A stretch of 64,000 nt of DNA, from positions 3,586 through 67,585 of the forward strand of contig DEWI01000155.1 of NCBI GenBank assembly GCA_002363575.1. The letters are read 5' to 3'. The stretch comes from Verrucomicrobia bacterium UBA3214 (GTDB lineage Bacteria > Verrucomicrobiota > Kiritimatiellia > RFP12 > UBA1067). The translations under genes were made by a program, and so were the position numbers. Under the pieces are notes generated by a model that saw only the letters and a list, made by a program, of their open reading frames with translations, made no database searches and was not told the origin of the DNA. Positions 24,224 to 33,300 of this stretch are shown here, piece by piece (position 1 is the first letter of the stretch; each line of letters starts with the position of its first letter).

Positions 24224-24700
24224 TCAGGTTTCGTCGTGGTGGCGCTGGGCGAAGAGTATCCGCTTGATCCCGCCTGCGCGCGCCGTCGCCGCGAAATTCA
24301 TCAGTTCTCCGGCGGAAACCCGCCTGTCCGCAAGCACCAGGAGAGCATCTTCTTTCAATTTCGCGGCGCGCTCGCCGAGCTGCTCGCGAAACGCCTCCAT
24401 CGATTGATCGTCGCCAAGCAGAAAACGCGCGTCGTCGAAAAACACCAGCGTCTCGCGCGAGGTCGGCAAGAGAAGCGCGACGAGCGAAGTCTGCTCGCCG
24501 TCGGCGAATTCGCGTTCCGGGAGATCGAAGAGCACGCCTTCGGCGATCGAGAGCGTGCCGCCGAGCAGATAAAGTGTCACGACCAGCATGCAGAGCGTCA
24601 GCCACGGCGCCGCGGCGACGAATGGCCGCAGCCATGCGATGTCATGGCCGCGCAGCGCGCCGGCGTCGCGCACGCTCCAGCCCCAGCCGCGCTGCGTCAT
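24224..24700 (-). CDS. Degenerate ExbD/TolR-like protein lacking the conserved aspartate
   Basis: The 158-residue protein has one transmembrane helix (about 30-50) and a periplasmic domain whose end, DALLVLADRRVSAGELMNFA, matches ExbD/TolR. At the start of the helix the canonical TPFVD is replaced by RPFVA (residues 25-29), so the proton-carrying aspartate is an alanine. The protein therefore cannot conduct protons in the usual way. It overlaps exbB by four bases (ATGA at 24697-24700), so it is clearly the ExbB partner by position. It may be a regulatory subunit, or the motor may be non-energised. Confidence 0.65.
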   Translation of the reverse strand: MTQRGWGWSVRDAGALRGHDIAWLRPFVAAAPWLTLCMLVVTLYLLGGTLSIAEGVLFDLPEREFADGEQTSLVALLLPTSRETLVFFDDARFLLGDDQSMEAFREQLGERAAKLKEDALLVLADRRVSAGELMNFAATARAGGIKRILFAQRHHDET

Positions 24701-25326
24701 CGCGCCTCCTCCGCGGCAGGCGCGCCTTGGCGGGCCTGCGCGCCGATGAAGCCCACGATGCTCGTGGCGGCGGCTTCAAGTTCGACGACTATTCTTTCCA
24801 TGCGTATTCTCAGCGAGCCGTGCATGACCGCCAGCGGAATCGCCACCGCCAGGCCGAGCGCGGCGGGAATGAGCGCTTCCATCGCCGCATTCATCAGGGC
24901 GGTCTTTGTGGCGAGCGCCCCGGAGTTCGCGAGCATTACTGCTTTGATCATGCCGATGAAGGCGCCGAGCAGCCCGAGGAGCGGGGCGATCTGCCCCATG
25001 ATCGCGAGCGACGCAAGGCGGCGGTCGAGACGCCCGATCTCCGCGCGGCCCTGCGCATCGACGGCGTCGCGAAGGGCGCGTTCGCCGCCTTCGCGATGGC
25101 GGATGGCCGTGGCGACGACGTTGGCTACCGGCACGGCGGTGTCTTCGCAGATCGCGAGCGCTTCGTCGATATTGCCGCGCGAGAGGATGTTGACCACGCC
25201 CTTGACGAAATCCTGCCAATCGATCTGCGCCCTGCGAAGTTCGAGAAAGCGCTCGAAGAACACGACAGCCGCCGCGACCGCGAGAGCGAGAAGGATCCAG
25301 AATACGGGTCCGCCGGTTAGCGTCAT
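24697..25326 (-). CDS. exbB: MotA/TolQ/ExbB-family proton channel protein (second locus)
   Basis: The 209-residue protein has three transmembrane helices (about 8-25, 107-130, 150-172) and the conserved core MGQIAPLLGLLGAFIGMI followed by ALIPAALGLAVAIPLAVMH, diagnostic of TolQ/ExbB. No signal-peptide extension is present, unlike the copy at 5.6 kb. It overlaps the upstream TPR gene (ATGA at 25323-25326) and the downstream ExbD-like gene by four bases each, a tightly coupled operon. The partner lacks its aspartate, so proton coupling in this complex is uncertain. Confidence 0.9.
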   Translation of the reverse strand: MTLTGGPVFWILLALAVAAAVVFFERFLELRRAQIDWQDFVKGVVNILSRGNIDEALAICEDTAVPVANVVATAIRHREGGERALRDAVDAQGRAEIGRLDRRLASLAIMGQIAPLLGLLGAFIGMIKAVMLANSGALATKTALMNAAMEALIPAALGLAVAIPLAVMHGSLRIRMERIVVELEAAATSIVGFIGAQARQGAPAAEEAR

Positions 25327-27503
25327 AGGAATTTTCCTTTCGTCTGAATGCGGTCCAGCCGCTTTTCGGCTTCGTCTGCCGCGGGTACGTCGGAGGCGAT
25401 GACGAGTTCGAGGATGTGCATCGCCTGGAAATCCTTGCCGCGGCTCTCGTATTCGTCGGCGAGGCGGAAGGCGGCGCGCGAAAACGCCGCGCGCGCTTCA
25501 TCGTCGAAAGCGATGCCGCGGAGGCGTGCTTCGCGGTATGCGAGGACGACGCCGGTGTAGTATTGGTCGATAGCTTCGTCGATGCGTTTGAGCTTTTCGA
25601 GCACTCTGCCCATCTTGAAGGAGATCGCAAGGCGCAGGCCCGGCGGGAGGGATTCGCCGAGGCGTAGCGCGCGGTATGCGTCGAGCGCTTCGCGGTATCT
25701 AGCGGGGTTGTCGGCGCCCATCGCGAAGAGCGCATCGGCTTTGAGGACTTCGGCCTTGAGGCGTTCGGCGGCACCGACGCCATTCTCCATCAGCGCTCTT
25801 TCGATCACGAGAAGGGCTTCTTCGTAGCGTCCGAGTTCGACGAGCGCTTCGCCTTGCAGAGTGTATGCGGCGGCGCGTTCCGGCGCGGCCGGGTATTTCT
25901 CCACGAGTTCCGTCACTGTCCTGATCGCCTTGGGGAAATCGTTTTCGGCGAAGGCTGCGCGCGCCGCCCAGACGAGCGCGCCGGGCGCGCGTTCGGATTC
26001 CGGCGCCATTTCCGCGAATGTGAAGAAAAGCGAGCAGCTTTGCTCCCAGCGGCGGGAGTTGTAGGCGAGTTTCGCCAGCCACAACGTCGCCTCCGCCTTG
26101 ACTTTCAAGTCGGATGCGTTCGCGGCGATCTTCGCGGCCATTTCCTCCGCTTCCCTGTCGAGACCCTGCGCATACATGCAGAGCGCCTGCATCAACTCGG
26201 CGCGCGCGGCGTTCTCCTGGTCTTCGGAAGCGATTTCTGCGAAAATCTTCTGCGCCTCCGCAAAGCGATAGTCGTTGTAGAGTTCGCGGCCTTGCGCTTC
26301 TAGTTCGCGGCGCTTTACGACTTTGCCGAGCTTTTCCGCGGCCGGCGACTTCGGGAATTTCTCCAGCACGAGGCGGTATTTCGCCATTGCTTCGTCGCCC
26401 TTGCCGGATTCCGCGAGGATGTCGCCCTGCTCGAGGATGGCCATGGCTTTTTCATCGTCTCCGGACGCTACGTCTTCTGCGCGCGAAAACGCTTCGAGGG
26501 CTTCTTCGCTGCGGCCGAGTTTGCGCAGCGCCCATCCTCTCGCCTCCTGCACGGAGAAGCGGTTCTTCGCGTCCAGCCAGATTTCCAGCACGCTTTTGAA
26601 AGCATCGGCGGCTTCCGCCCACTGTTCGCGCGCGAGCAGCGCGTCGGCAAGCGCGATGGCCGCGTCCATCGCGCCTTCGGAATCGGGAGCGTCTTTGATG
26701 ATGGCGCGAATGGTCTTTTCGCCTTCGTCGAACGTCGCTTTGTCTTCGAGGAGTATGCGGCCGAGCCGCAGGCCGGCGAAGCGCCGCGTCTTGGCGTCGG
26801 CGGCGTTTTCCGCGCCCGCGCGCAGCAGCGCGACGTCTGCGAGATTGGCGGCGGCGATGGCGTACGCACGTGTCGTCACGTTCGAAGGGATGGCGATTTC
26901 CCGCCAGATTTTCTCCGCCGCTGCGCGGTCACCCGAAGACGCGAGGATGGATGCGGCCGCCATTTTCGCTTCCGTGCCGGCAGCCTCGAAACCGCTTTCG
27001 CGCACGAGCTTCAAGGCGAGCGCGCTGTCGCCTGCATCGGCGGCGAGGCGTGCGCGCAGGCGTGTCGCGAGGTCGCGGTATTCCTGCGTCTCGAAAGAGG
27101 CGGCGGCGAGCGCCGCGGAGGCTTTTTCTTTCTCGCCTTTTTCCGCGAGCGCCAGCGCGCCGTAGTAGGTGAGCATTTCCGCGGACGCCGGCTTTTCGGA
27201 AGAAGCGGCGTCTTCCGCCTGCCACGCCGCGACAGCGCCGGCGATCTCGTCCCAGGCGCCTTCTTTCGCCCAGCTTTCGAGAATGATGGCGCGCGCGGCT
27301 TCGCCGCCCGCCTTTTCGGCGTGTTCGCGCGCTACGTTCCAGAGACCGTCCCGCAGAGCTTCGCGGGCGATTTCCAGCTCGCCGCCGCGCGCGGCGGTCG
27401 CGACGATTGGCGCGGCCAGCAGGCAGACGCGCGCTGCCTGGCGCGCGCATTCGCGCAGGCACGCGTAGTGGAAAACGCCTTTGAAAGCCGCATTGCAATT
27501 CAT
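25323..27503 (-). CDS. Secreted TPR-repeat protein of the second Exb locus
   Basis: The 726-residue protein has a long basic N-region and hydrophobic core compatible with a signal peptide (about 1-40, ending VATAARG), then tetratricopeptide repeats to the end. ALVWAARAAFAENDFPKAIR and TLQGEALVELGRYEEALLVI are clear units. The start at 27503 gives this leader peptide; the frame is open much further upstream, but that part overlaps era and reads as shadow sequence. It occupies the same first position as the TPR gene at 1.3 kb, so both Exb loci pair a periplasmic TPR protein with ExbB/ExbD. Confidence 0.75.
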   Translation of the reverse strand: MNCNAAFKGVFHYACLRECARQAARVCLLAAPIVATAARGGELEIAREALRDGLWNVAREHAEKAGGEAARAIILESWAKEGAWDEIAGAVAAWQAEDAASSEKPASAEMLTYYGALALAEKGEKEKASAALAAASFETQEYRDLATRLRARLAADAGDSALALKLVRESGFEAAGTEAKMAAASILASSGDRAAAEKIWREIAIPSNVTTRAYAIAAANLADVALLRAGAENAADAKTRRFAGLRLGRILLEDKATFDEGEKTIRAIIKDAPDSEGAMDAAIALADALLAREQWAEAADAFKSVLEIWLDAKNRFSVQEARGWALRKLGRSEEALEAFSRAEDVASGDDEKAMAILEQGDILAESGKGDEAMAKYRLVLEKFPKSPAAEKLGKVVKRRELEAQGRELYNDYRFAEAQKIFAEIASEDQENAARAELMQALCMYAQGLDREAEEMAAKIAANASDLKVKAEATLWLAKLAYNSRRWEQSCSLFFTFAEMAPESERAPGALVWAARAAFAENDFPKAIRTVTELVEKYPAAPERAAAYTLQGEALVELGRYEEALLVIERALMENGVGAAERLKAEVLKADALFAMGADNPARYREALDAYRALRLGESLPPGLRLAISFKMGRVLEKLKRIDEAIDQYYTGVVLAYREARLRGIAFDDEARAAFSRAAFRLADEYESRGKDFQAMHILELVIASDVPAADEAEKRLDRIQTKGKFL

Positions 27504-27574
27504 TTTGCCCAGTCTCCGAAAGTTTTCGCCCGTGCGAGAAACATGTATTCCGCAGGTGGACGCCATGCAGGCGT

Positions 27575-28510
27575 TTACAGGTAGCCCATTCTTGCGAGGA
27601 GTTGCTTGTTCTTCATCCAGTCCGGTTCCACGCGAACCCAGAGCTCGAGCGCGACTTTTACGTCGAAAAGCTCTTTCAATTCGCGCTCCGCAGCTTTGCG
27701 CGCTTTCTTTATTATCTCCGCGCCGCGCCCGATCACGATTGGCTTTTGGGAAGGGCGGTTGACGAGGATTTCCGCCGCTACGTCCCAGCGCTCCGGCGTT
27801 TCGCGAAGCTCCTTCACGTATATCCCCAGCTCGTGCGGGACTTCCTGGTGCAGATGGCGCAGAAACTTCTCGCGTATCGAATCGGCGATCGCCAGGCGCT
27901 TCGGGTAGTCGGTCACGATGTCCTCCGGGAACAAGCGCTCGCCTTCGTCGGCCATCTCGAACAGCGCGTCGAGGACTTCCTTCTCGCCGCCTTCGACGGT
28001 GGAGACGGCCTTCACCCAGCGCACCGTCTGCGGGCCGTCCTCCCGTCCGGCTTGTGCATCCGCATCTTCCGCTTGCGCCGGCGTCTCGGCTTTCACGCGC
28101 TCGAATTCGGCAAGGAATTCGCTTGCGCATGTCGGCTCTTTGTCCGTCTTGTTCAATACGAAGAGCACTCTGCCGGTGTGCTCGCGCACGATGCGCTGCA
28201 TCCATCCGATGTCTTCGAGCTGCGGCATGACGGAGGCGTCGAAAAGCACGCAGAGGATATCCGCGCCGGCCGCAGAGCGGCGCGCCGTCCTGTTGAGAAG
28301 CCTGCCAAGTTCGCCGACGGCCTTGTGCAATCCCGGCGTATCGAGGAGGACGAGCTGTCCGCGCGCGTCCTCCACGATCCCACGGACCATGTTTCGCGTC
28401 GTCTGCTCGACCGGGGAGACGATCGAGACCTTCTCGCCGACGAGACGGTTTACGAGCGTGGATTTGCCCGCATTCGTCCTTCCGACAACCGCTACTACAG
28501 CGCTTTTCAT
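27575..28510 (-). CDS. era: GTPase Era
   Basis: The 311-residue ribosome-assembly GTPase binds the 3' end of 16S rRNA. Motifs: P-loop GRTNAGKST (canonical GRPNVGKST), DTPG, NKTD, and a C-terminal KH domain ending YV/WVRVEPDWMKNKQLL. Between G4 and G5 there is a polar insert rich in Glu/Ala (about residues 140-160) not seen in E. coli Era. The start is at 28510, with no obvious ribosome site. It lies 27 bases after the rpiB-glyA gene and 71 before the TPR gene. Confidence 0.93.
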   Translation of the reverse strand: MKSAVVAVVGRTNAGKSTLVNRLVGEKVSIVSPVEQTTRNMVRGIVEDARGQLVLLDTPGLHKAVGELGRLLNRTARRSAAGADILCVLFDASVMPQLEDIGWMQRIVREHTGRVLFVLNKTDKEPTCASEFLAEFERVKAETPAQAEDADAQAGREDGPQTVRWVKAVSTVEGGEKEVLDALFEMADEGERLFPEDIVTDYPKRLAIADSIREKFLRHLHQEVPHELGIYVKELRETPERWDVAAEILVNRPSQKPIVIGRGAEIIKKARKAAERELKELFDVKVALELWVRVEPDWMKNKQLLARMGYL

Positions 28511-28537
28511 CGCGTGACGGCCGGTGCGGGGATTTGC

Positions 28538-30217
28538 CTAGGGAACCGGGAAGCCCAGCGCGAGGGCTTTCGCTTCGCGCTTCACGCGCTCCTGGATGGA
28601 AGTGTCGGCGATGTTGTCGAGCACATCGGCGATCCACGTACCGATCTTGATCATCTCCGGCTCTTTCATTCCGCGCGTCGTGACGGATGCGGTGCCCACG
28701 CGGATGCCGCTCGTCTTGAAAGGCGATTCGGTGTCGTAGGGGATGGTGTTCTTGTTCACGACGATGCCGGCGGCGTCGAGCGCGGCCGCCGCATCCTTGC
28801 CGGTTATCCCTTTCGTCGTCTTCACATCGACGAGGAAGAGGTGGTTGTCCGTGCCTCCGGAGACGATGCGATAGCCGCGATCCTGCACCGTCTTGCAGAG
28901 GACCGCGCAGTTCTTCACTACTTGCGCGGCGTAGTCCTTCTTCTCCGGCTGCATCCATTCGCGGAAGCATACCGCCTTTGCGGCGATGATGTTTTCGAGC
29001 GGCCCGCCTTGCATGCCGGGGAAGACGGCGGAATCCAGCGCCTTCGCGTACTGCGCCTTGCAGAGGACCATGCCGCCGCGCGGCCCGCCGAGAGTTTTGT
29101 GCGTCGTGGTGGTGACGAAATCAGCGTAGGGGACGGGCGAAGGATGCGCGCCGCCCGCGACAAGCCCTGCGATGTGCGCCATGTCGACGACCATCAGGCA
29201 GCCGGCCTTGTCGCAGATTTCCCGTATTCTCTTGAAGTCGAGCGTGCGCGGATATGCGGAGGCTCCCGTCAGGAGAATCTTCGGCTTTACTTCGAGCGCC
29301 TGCGCTTCGAGGGCGTCGTAGTCGAGCATCTCCGTCTTGCGATCCACGGTGTACGGGACGATGTTGTAGATCTTGCCGGAGAAATTGACCGGGCTGCCGT
29401 GCGAAAGGTGCCCGCCCTGATCGAGCGAAAGCGAGAGGATCGTATCGCCCGGCTTGATCGTCGCGAAATACACCGCCATGTTCGCGGCGGAGCCGCAATG
29501 CGGCTGGACATTCGCGTGCTCGGCGCCGAAAAGACGGCAGGCGCGCGTGCGCGCGAGCTCCTCGGCCGCGTCCACCGGGAGGCACCCGGAGTACCACCGC
29601 TTGCCCGGATAGCCCTCGGCGTACTTGTTCATCAGCACGCTTCCGGCAGCCTCGCGGCACGCGCGGCTCGAAAAATTCTCCGACGCGATTAGGTTGATTT
29701 CCGTATCCTCCTGCTCGGTCTGCGCGACGATCGCAGCGAAAATCTCCGGGTCGGCCTTGGCGAGCCCCGATGCGTCGCTCAAGCGGCCTGCGCGCTCGTT
29801 GAGCCAGCGCCTCCTGACATGGCGCTCGCTGGCGTCCGCAGGCGTCGCGATGAATGCGGATGCGATTTCCGCCGCGTAGTCCGCGGAGACGGAATTGGCG
29901 CCGAGGCAGAGGATGTTGGCATCGTTGTGCTGGCGCGCCATGACGGCGGCGTCAACGGTGGCGCAAAGCGCCGCGCGGACATTCTGGAAGCGGTTGGCCG
30001 ACATCGACATGCCCACGCCGGACGTGCAAACGAGTATCCCGAAATCGACTTCGCCTTTCGCGACCGCAAGCGCGACGGCTCTGGCGTACTCTGGATAATC
30101 GCAGGATTCGCGCGTGTCCGTGCCTGCGTCGATCATCGTCGCCTTGGCTCCGAGCGAACTCAAAAGCACGCACTTCATGGCATACCCGCCGTGGTCTGCA
30201 CCGATAGCAATCTTCAT
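28538..30217 (-). CDS. rpiB-glyA: Fused ribose-5-phosphate isomerase B / serine hydroxymethyltransferase
   Basis: One 559-residue frame joins two enzymes. Residues 1-140 are Rpi[10 protein letters not shown] near 7-15, catalytic cysteine C64 in [11 protein letters not shown], and [11 protein letters not shown] near 96-106; this half interconverts ribose 5-P and ribulose 5-P. Residues ~152-559 are [17 protein letters not shown] near 344-356 and the PLP lysine K374 in [13 protein letters not shown]; this half makes glycine and methylene-THF from serine. The junction is a short linker with no in-frame stop. The promoter is at 30248-30256 and the ribosome site CCAAGGAG lies just before the ATG. 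Confidence 0.93.
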   Translation of the reverse strand: MKIAIGADHGGYAMKCVLLSSLGAKATMIDAGTDTRESCDYPEYARAVALAVAKGEVDFGILVCTSGVGMSMSANRFQNVRAALCATVDAAVMARQHNDANILCLGANSVSADYAAEIASAFIATPADASERHVRRRWLNERAGRLSDASGLAKADPEIFAAIVAQTEQEDTEINLIASENFSSRACREAAGSVLMNKYAEGYPGKRWYSGCLPVDAAEELARTRACRLFGAEHANVQPHCGSAANMAVYFATIKPGDTILSLSLDQGGHLSHGSPVNFSGKIYNIVPYTVDRKTEMLDYDALEAQALEVKPKILLTGASAYPRTLDFKRIREICDKAGCLMVVDMAHIAGLVAGGAHPSPVPYADFVTTTTHKTLGGPRGGMVLCKAQYAKALDSAVFPGMQGGPLENIIAAKAVCFREWMQPEKKDYAAQVVKNCAVLCKTVQDRGYRIVSGGTDNHLFLVDVKTTKGITGKDAAAALDAAGIVVNKNTIPYDTESPFKTSGIRVGTASVTTRGMKEPEMIKIGTWIADVLDNIADTSIQERVKREAKALALGFPVP

Positions 30218-30247
30218 CTTTTCTCCTTGGAGGATTTACACCCCTAT

Positions 30248-30256
30248 ATTATATCA
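30248..30256 (-). promoter_or_regulatory. Extended -10 promoter of rpiB-glyA
   Basis: On the minus strand TG-A-TATAAT lies at 30256-30248 within AAAATATGATATAATATAG. There is no -35. It gives a leader of about 25 bases with a good AAGGAG site before the ATG at 30217. Confidence 0.75.
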
Positions 30257-30300
30257 TATTTTCCTTGATGCGCGGCGCCGGGCAGTCTCCTCGCGCCCGA

Positions 30301-30330
30301 TTGACGCCACGGCGTACGGAATGCTATAAT
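30301..30330 (+). promoter_or_regulatory. Promoter of the LRR kinase gene
   Basis: TTGACG (30301-30306), 18 bases, then TATAAT (30325-30330), preceded by TG-C. This is the best two-part promoter in the window. Transcription would start near 30337, downstream of the ATG at 30331, which supports the start codon at 30388 with AAAGG upstream. Confidence 0.75.
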
Positions 30331-30387
30331 ATGCGCAGACTTGATCCTGCAAACCCTTGTGTATTCCGCAAAAGGCTTGTCGATGCG

Positions 30388-33300
30388 ATGGATTTTGAAG
30401 ACAGCGAGTTTCTAACGCCCGGCGAAACGTTCGGGAGTTTTGTCGTGGAGCGGCTCCTCGGCAAAGGCGGCATGGGGAGAGTCTATCTCATGACCGAGCG
30501 CTCCACTGGCCGGAAATATGCCGTCAAAGTGATGAAGCCGCCGGACGGCCCGACGAGGCATGCATGGAGAAAGCGCTTTGCCAACGAGGCCGCATTCGCG
30601 AAGAAGGTGCATCACCGCAATCTCGTCCGCGTGCATGACATAGGCGAAGATCCCGAGACGCAGCTCTGCTATATAATAATGGATTACATGCCTGGCGGGA
30701 CACTCGCGGATTTGCTCAAGCGGCAAGGCCGCCTTGGGATCGCGGACGCCACGGCCATCGCCATACAGGTTGCAGAGGGACTGGCGGCGGCGCATGACGC
30801 CGGAATAATCCATCGCGATGTAAAACCCGACAACGTAATGTTCGATGCCGGCGGCGTCGTGCATGTCGTGGATCTCGGCGTGGCCAAGCCGACGGCGTCG
30901 GCAGGCGCCGAAACGATAACGCAGACTGGGATGATCGTCGGCACGCCCGCCTATATGGCGCCGGAGCAGATAATCGATTCCCGCAGGGTGGATGTGCGCT
31001 CGGATATCTATTCTCTCGGAATATTGCTTTTCGAGATGCTGACCGGCACGAGGCCGTACGCGAAGCTTTCGATGCTCGAGATGCTCGCCAAGGCGATAGA
31101 CGGCGAGGCGATCTGCGATGTCCGCCAATATCGCAAAAGCGTGCCTTCCGGACTCGCGCATGCGATAGCGAAGTTCTGCGCGCCGTCATTGGACGAACGC
31201 GTGCAGACGGCGCACGAGGCGGCGCGGATGCTCAAAGCGACGCTGGATCGTCCCCGGCGCGCGAAGCGGTTGCAGCAGGCGTTGTGCATAGGCGCGACGG
31301 CACTGATCGTCGCAGGCAGCATTGCGACGATCCTCTTTTCGCGCAGCTCTGGGGGCATTGAGGAGGGCGCGCTCCGCGAGGCCGTGGCTGGCGGCAGGAC
31401 GTGGCGCTATCGCGTCGAGAACGGCGAAGCGGTGCTTAGCTGCGCGGAGAGCGTCGGCGGCACGCTGGCTTGCGTATCCGGTGCGCCTGCGGGAGAGCTA
31501 GAGATTCCCGCGAGCCTTGACGGCTTGCGCGTGGCGGCGATAGGCGAACGCGCGTTTTCCGGCTCGTCCGGAGGGGGCGTGTTTTCGCGGGTGTCGATTC
31601 CCGAGGGCTTGCGGGAGATTCACGGCTGCGCATTCATAGATTGCTCCGCGCTGGAAGAAGTGAAACTGCCCTCGAGCGTGCGGAAGGTCGGCGCGCGCGC
31701 ATTCGCTGCATGCCTATCGCTGCGGCGCTTCAATGCCGCGATGTGCGAAAGCATCGACGGCTCCGCTTTCATAGATTGCCCGCAGCTTGCCGAAATCCAA
31801 GTCGATGACGCCAACAGTGCGTTTGCGGCGCGCGATGGCGCGCTCTATACTAAAGATTGCAGCAAGCTTGTCGCATTCCCGAAGACGCGCGAGGCGGGCG
31901 GCTTGCGCTTCGCGCGATCGCTCGAGCGAATCGGCGCTTCGGCATTCGCGTCATGTTGCTTCGAGGCGTTGCGGCTGCCTGCAGGCGTGGCGGCGATCGA
32001 GAAAGGTGCGTTCCGCAACTGCCGGCGTCTTGCATTGCTTGAACTTCCCGACGGAGTGAGAGAGTTGCAAGATGATATTTTCGATGGCTGCGAAAGCCTC
32101 GTCAAGCTCGTCTTCGACGGCGATGCACCCGCGGATGCCGCCCCTGGCGTCTTCAACGGCGCCCCCGAGACGCTGGTTATCGAGGTCGGGGAAAATGCAA
32201 AGGGCTGGGGCGGCGGGCAGGCGTTTTCGCAATTCTGGCCGGCGGATGGATATAGCGACGGTCAAAGCGGGGCGCACGCGCCGGCGGGGCGCAGAGTGCG
32301 CCGCACCGGCGAAAAGAAAGACTCCGGAGATGTGCGCGCGGCGCGCGGCGGCGCGATCCCCGCGCCTGTGCGCCTCGAGGCTGAAGGCCGCGTCTGGATG
32401 TGCCGTGAAGCGCGCGCTGGGGAGCGCGACAGGCTGGTGCTGATGGATGTCGAGCCTGCGCCGGCCGATGGATTTGCCATTCCCGCTGCGATAGGCGGAA
32501 GGCGGATCGAGGTCGTGGAGGGCGCGCTTTTCGCGCGTTGCGCAAGAGTGACGCGATTGTCGCTTGGCGAAGGAATAGCGGCGATCCATGGCGCGGCGGC
32601 GTTCGGGGCCTGCAAGGAACTTGAGACGGTCGAGCTGCCGGCCAGCATGAGAAAGTTGGGCGAGCGCGCTTTCGCGGGATGCGAAAAGCTCAAAGAGATT
32701 CGCGTAGCCGGCGGAAGCGGGGCTTTCAAATCTTTCGGAGGATTGTTGTACAGCGGCGATGGCACGCGCCTCGTGGCATGCCCTGCCTCGCGCGACGAAA
32801 TCACTCTCGAAAAAGGAGTCGCGAAAATCGAGCCTGGCGCGTTTGCCGGTTGCCGCTGCCGGAGCATTTCTTTCGGTGAAGGCGTCTGCGACGTAGGCGC
32901 GGGGGCGTTCGAGGACTGCCGCTTGCTTCGCCGGCTAGAGTTTCCCGCGGTGCTGCGAAGTCTGGGCGAGCGGGCTTTCAAGGGTTGCACGGCGCTGGAA
33001 ACAATTCGCTTCAACGGCGATGCGCCCGAATGCGGCCCCGAGGTTCTGGCGGGATGCGCGAGCACGGTAATCGTCGAAGTTATGCCTGGTTCGAAAGGCT
33101 GGATGGGCGCGGCGATCCACCGCGGAGACGCAGCGCGAATCGCGCTTCCCGATTACTGGCCGGAGAATGCAGGAGAACATTCGCGCGAAATCCGCTTGGT
33201 TGGCGAGAGCGCGGAAAACGCAGCGCTTCGCCGCGGCACGGCGTTTCTCAGAAGCGGCATGCAGCGCGGCGTCCGCGAGGCATACGACGGCATGTCCGCG

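Noticed and set aside
27504-28970. N-terminal extension of the 726-aa TPR protein through the era region
   Set aside because: The frame is open but overlaps era and the end of glyA completely, has Arg/Ser/Pro-rich shadow composition, and a signal peptide begins at 27503.
30265-30387. Earlier start for the LRR kinase (ATG 30265 or 30331)
   Set aside because: Both lie upstream of the expected transcription start (~30337), so the ATG at 30388 with AAAGG upstream is used.
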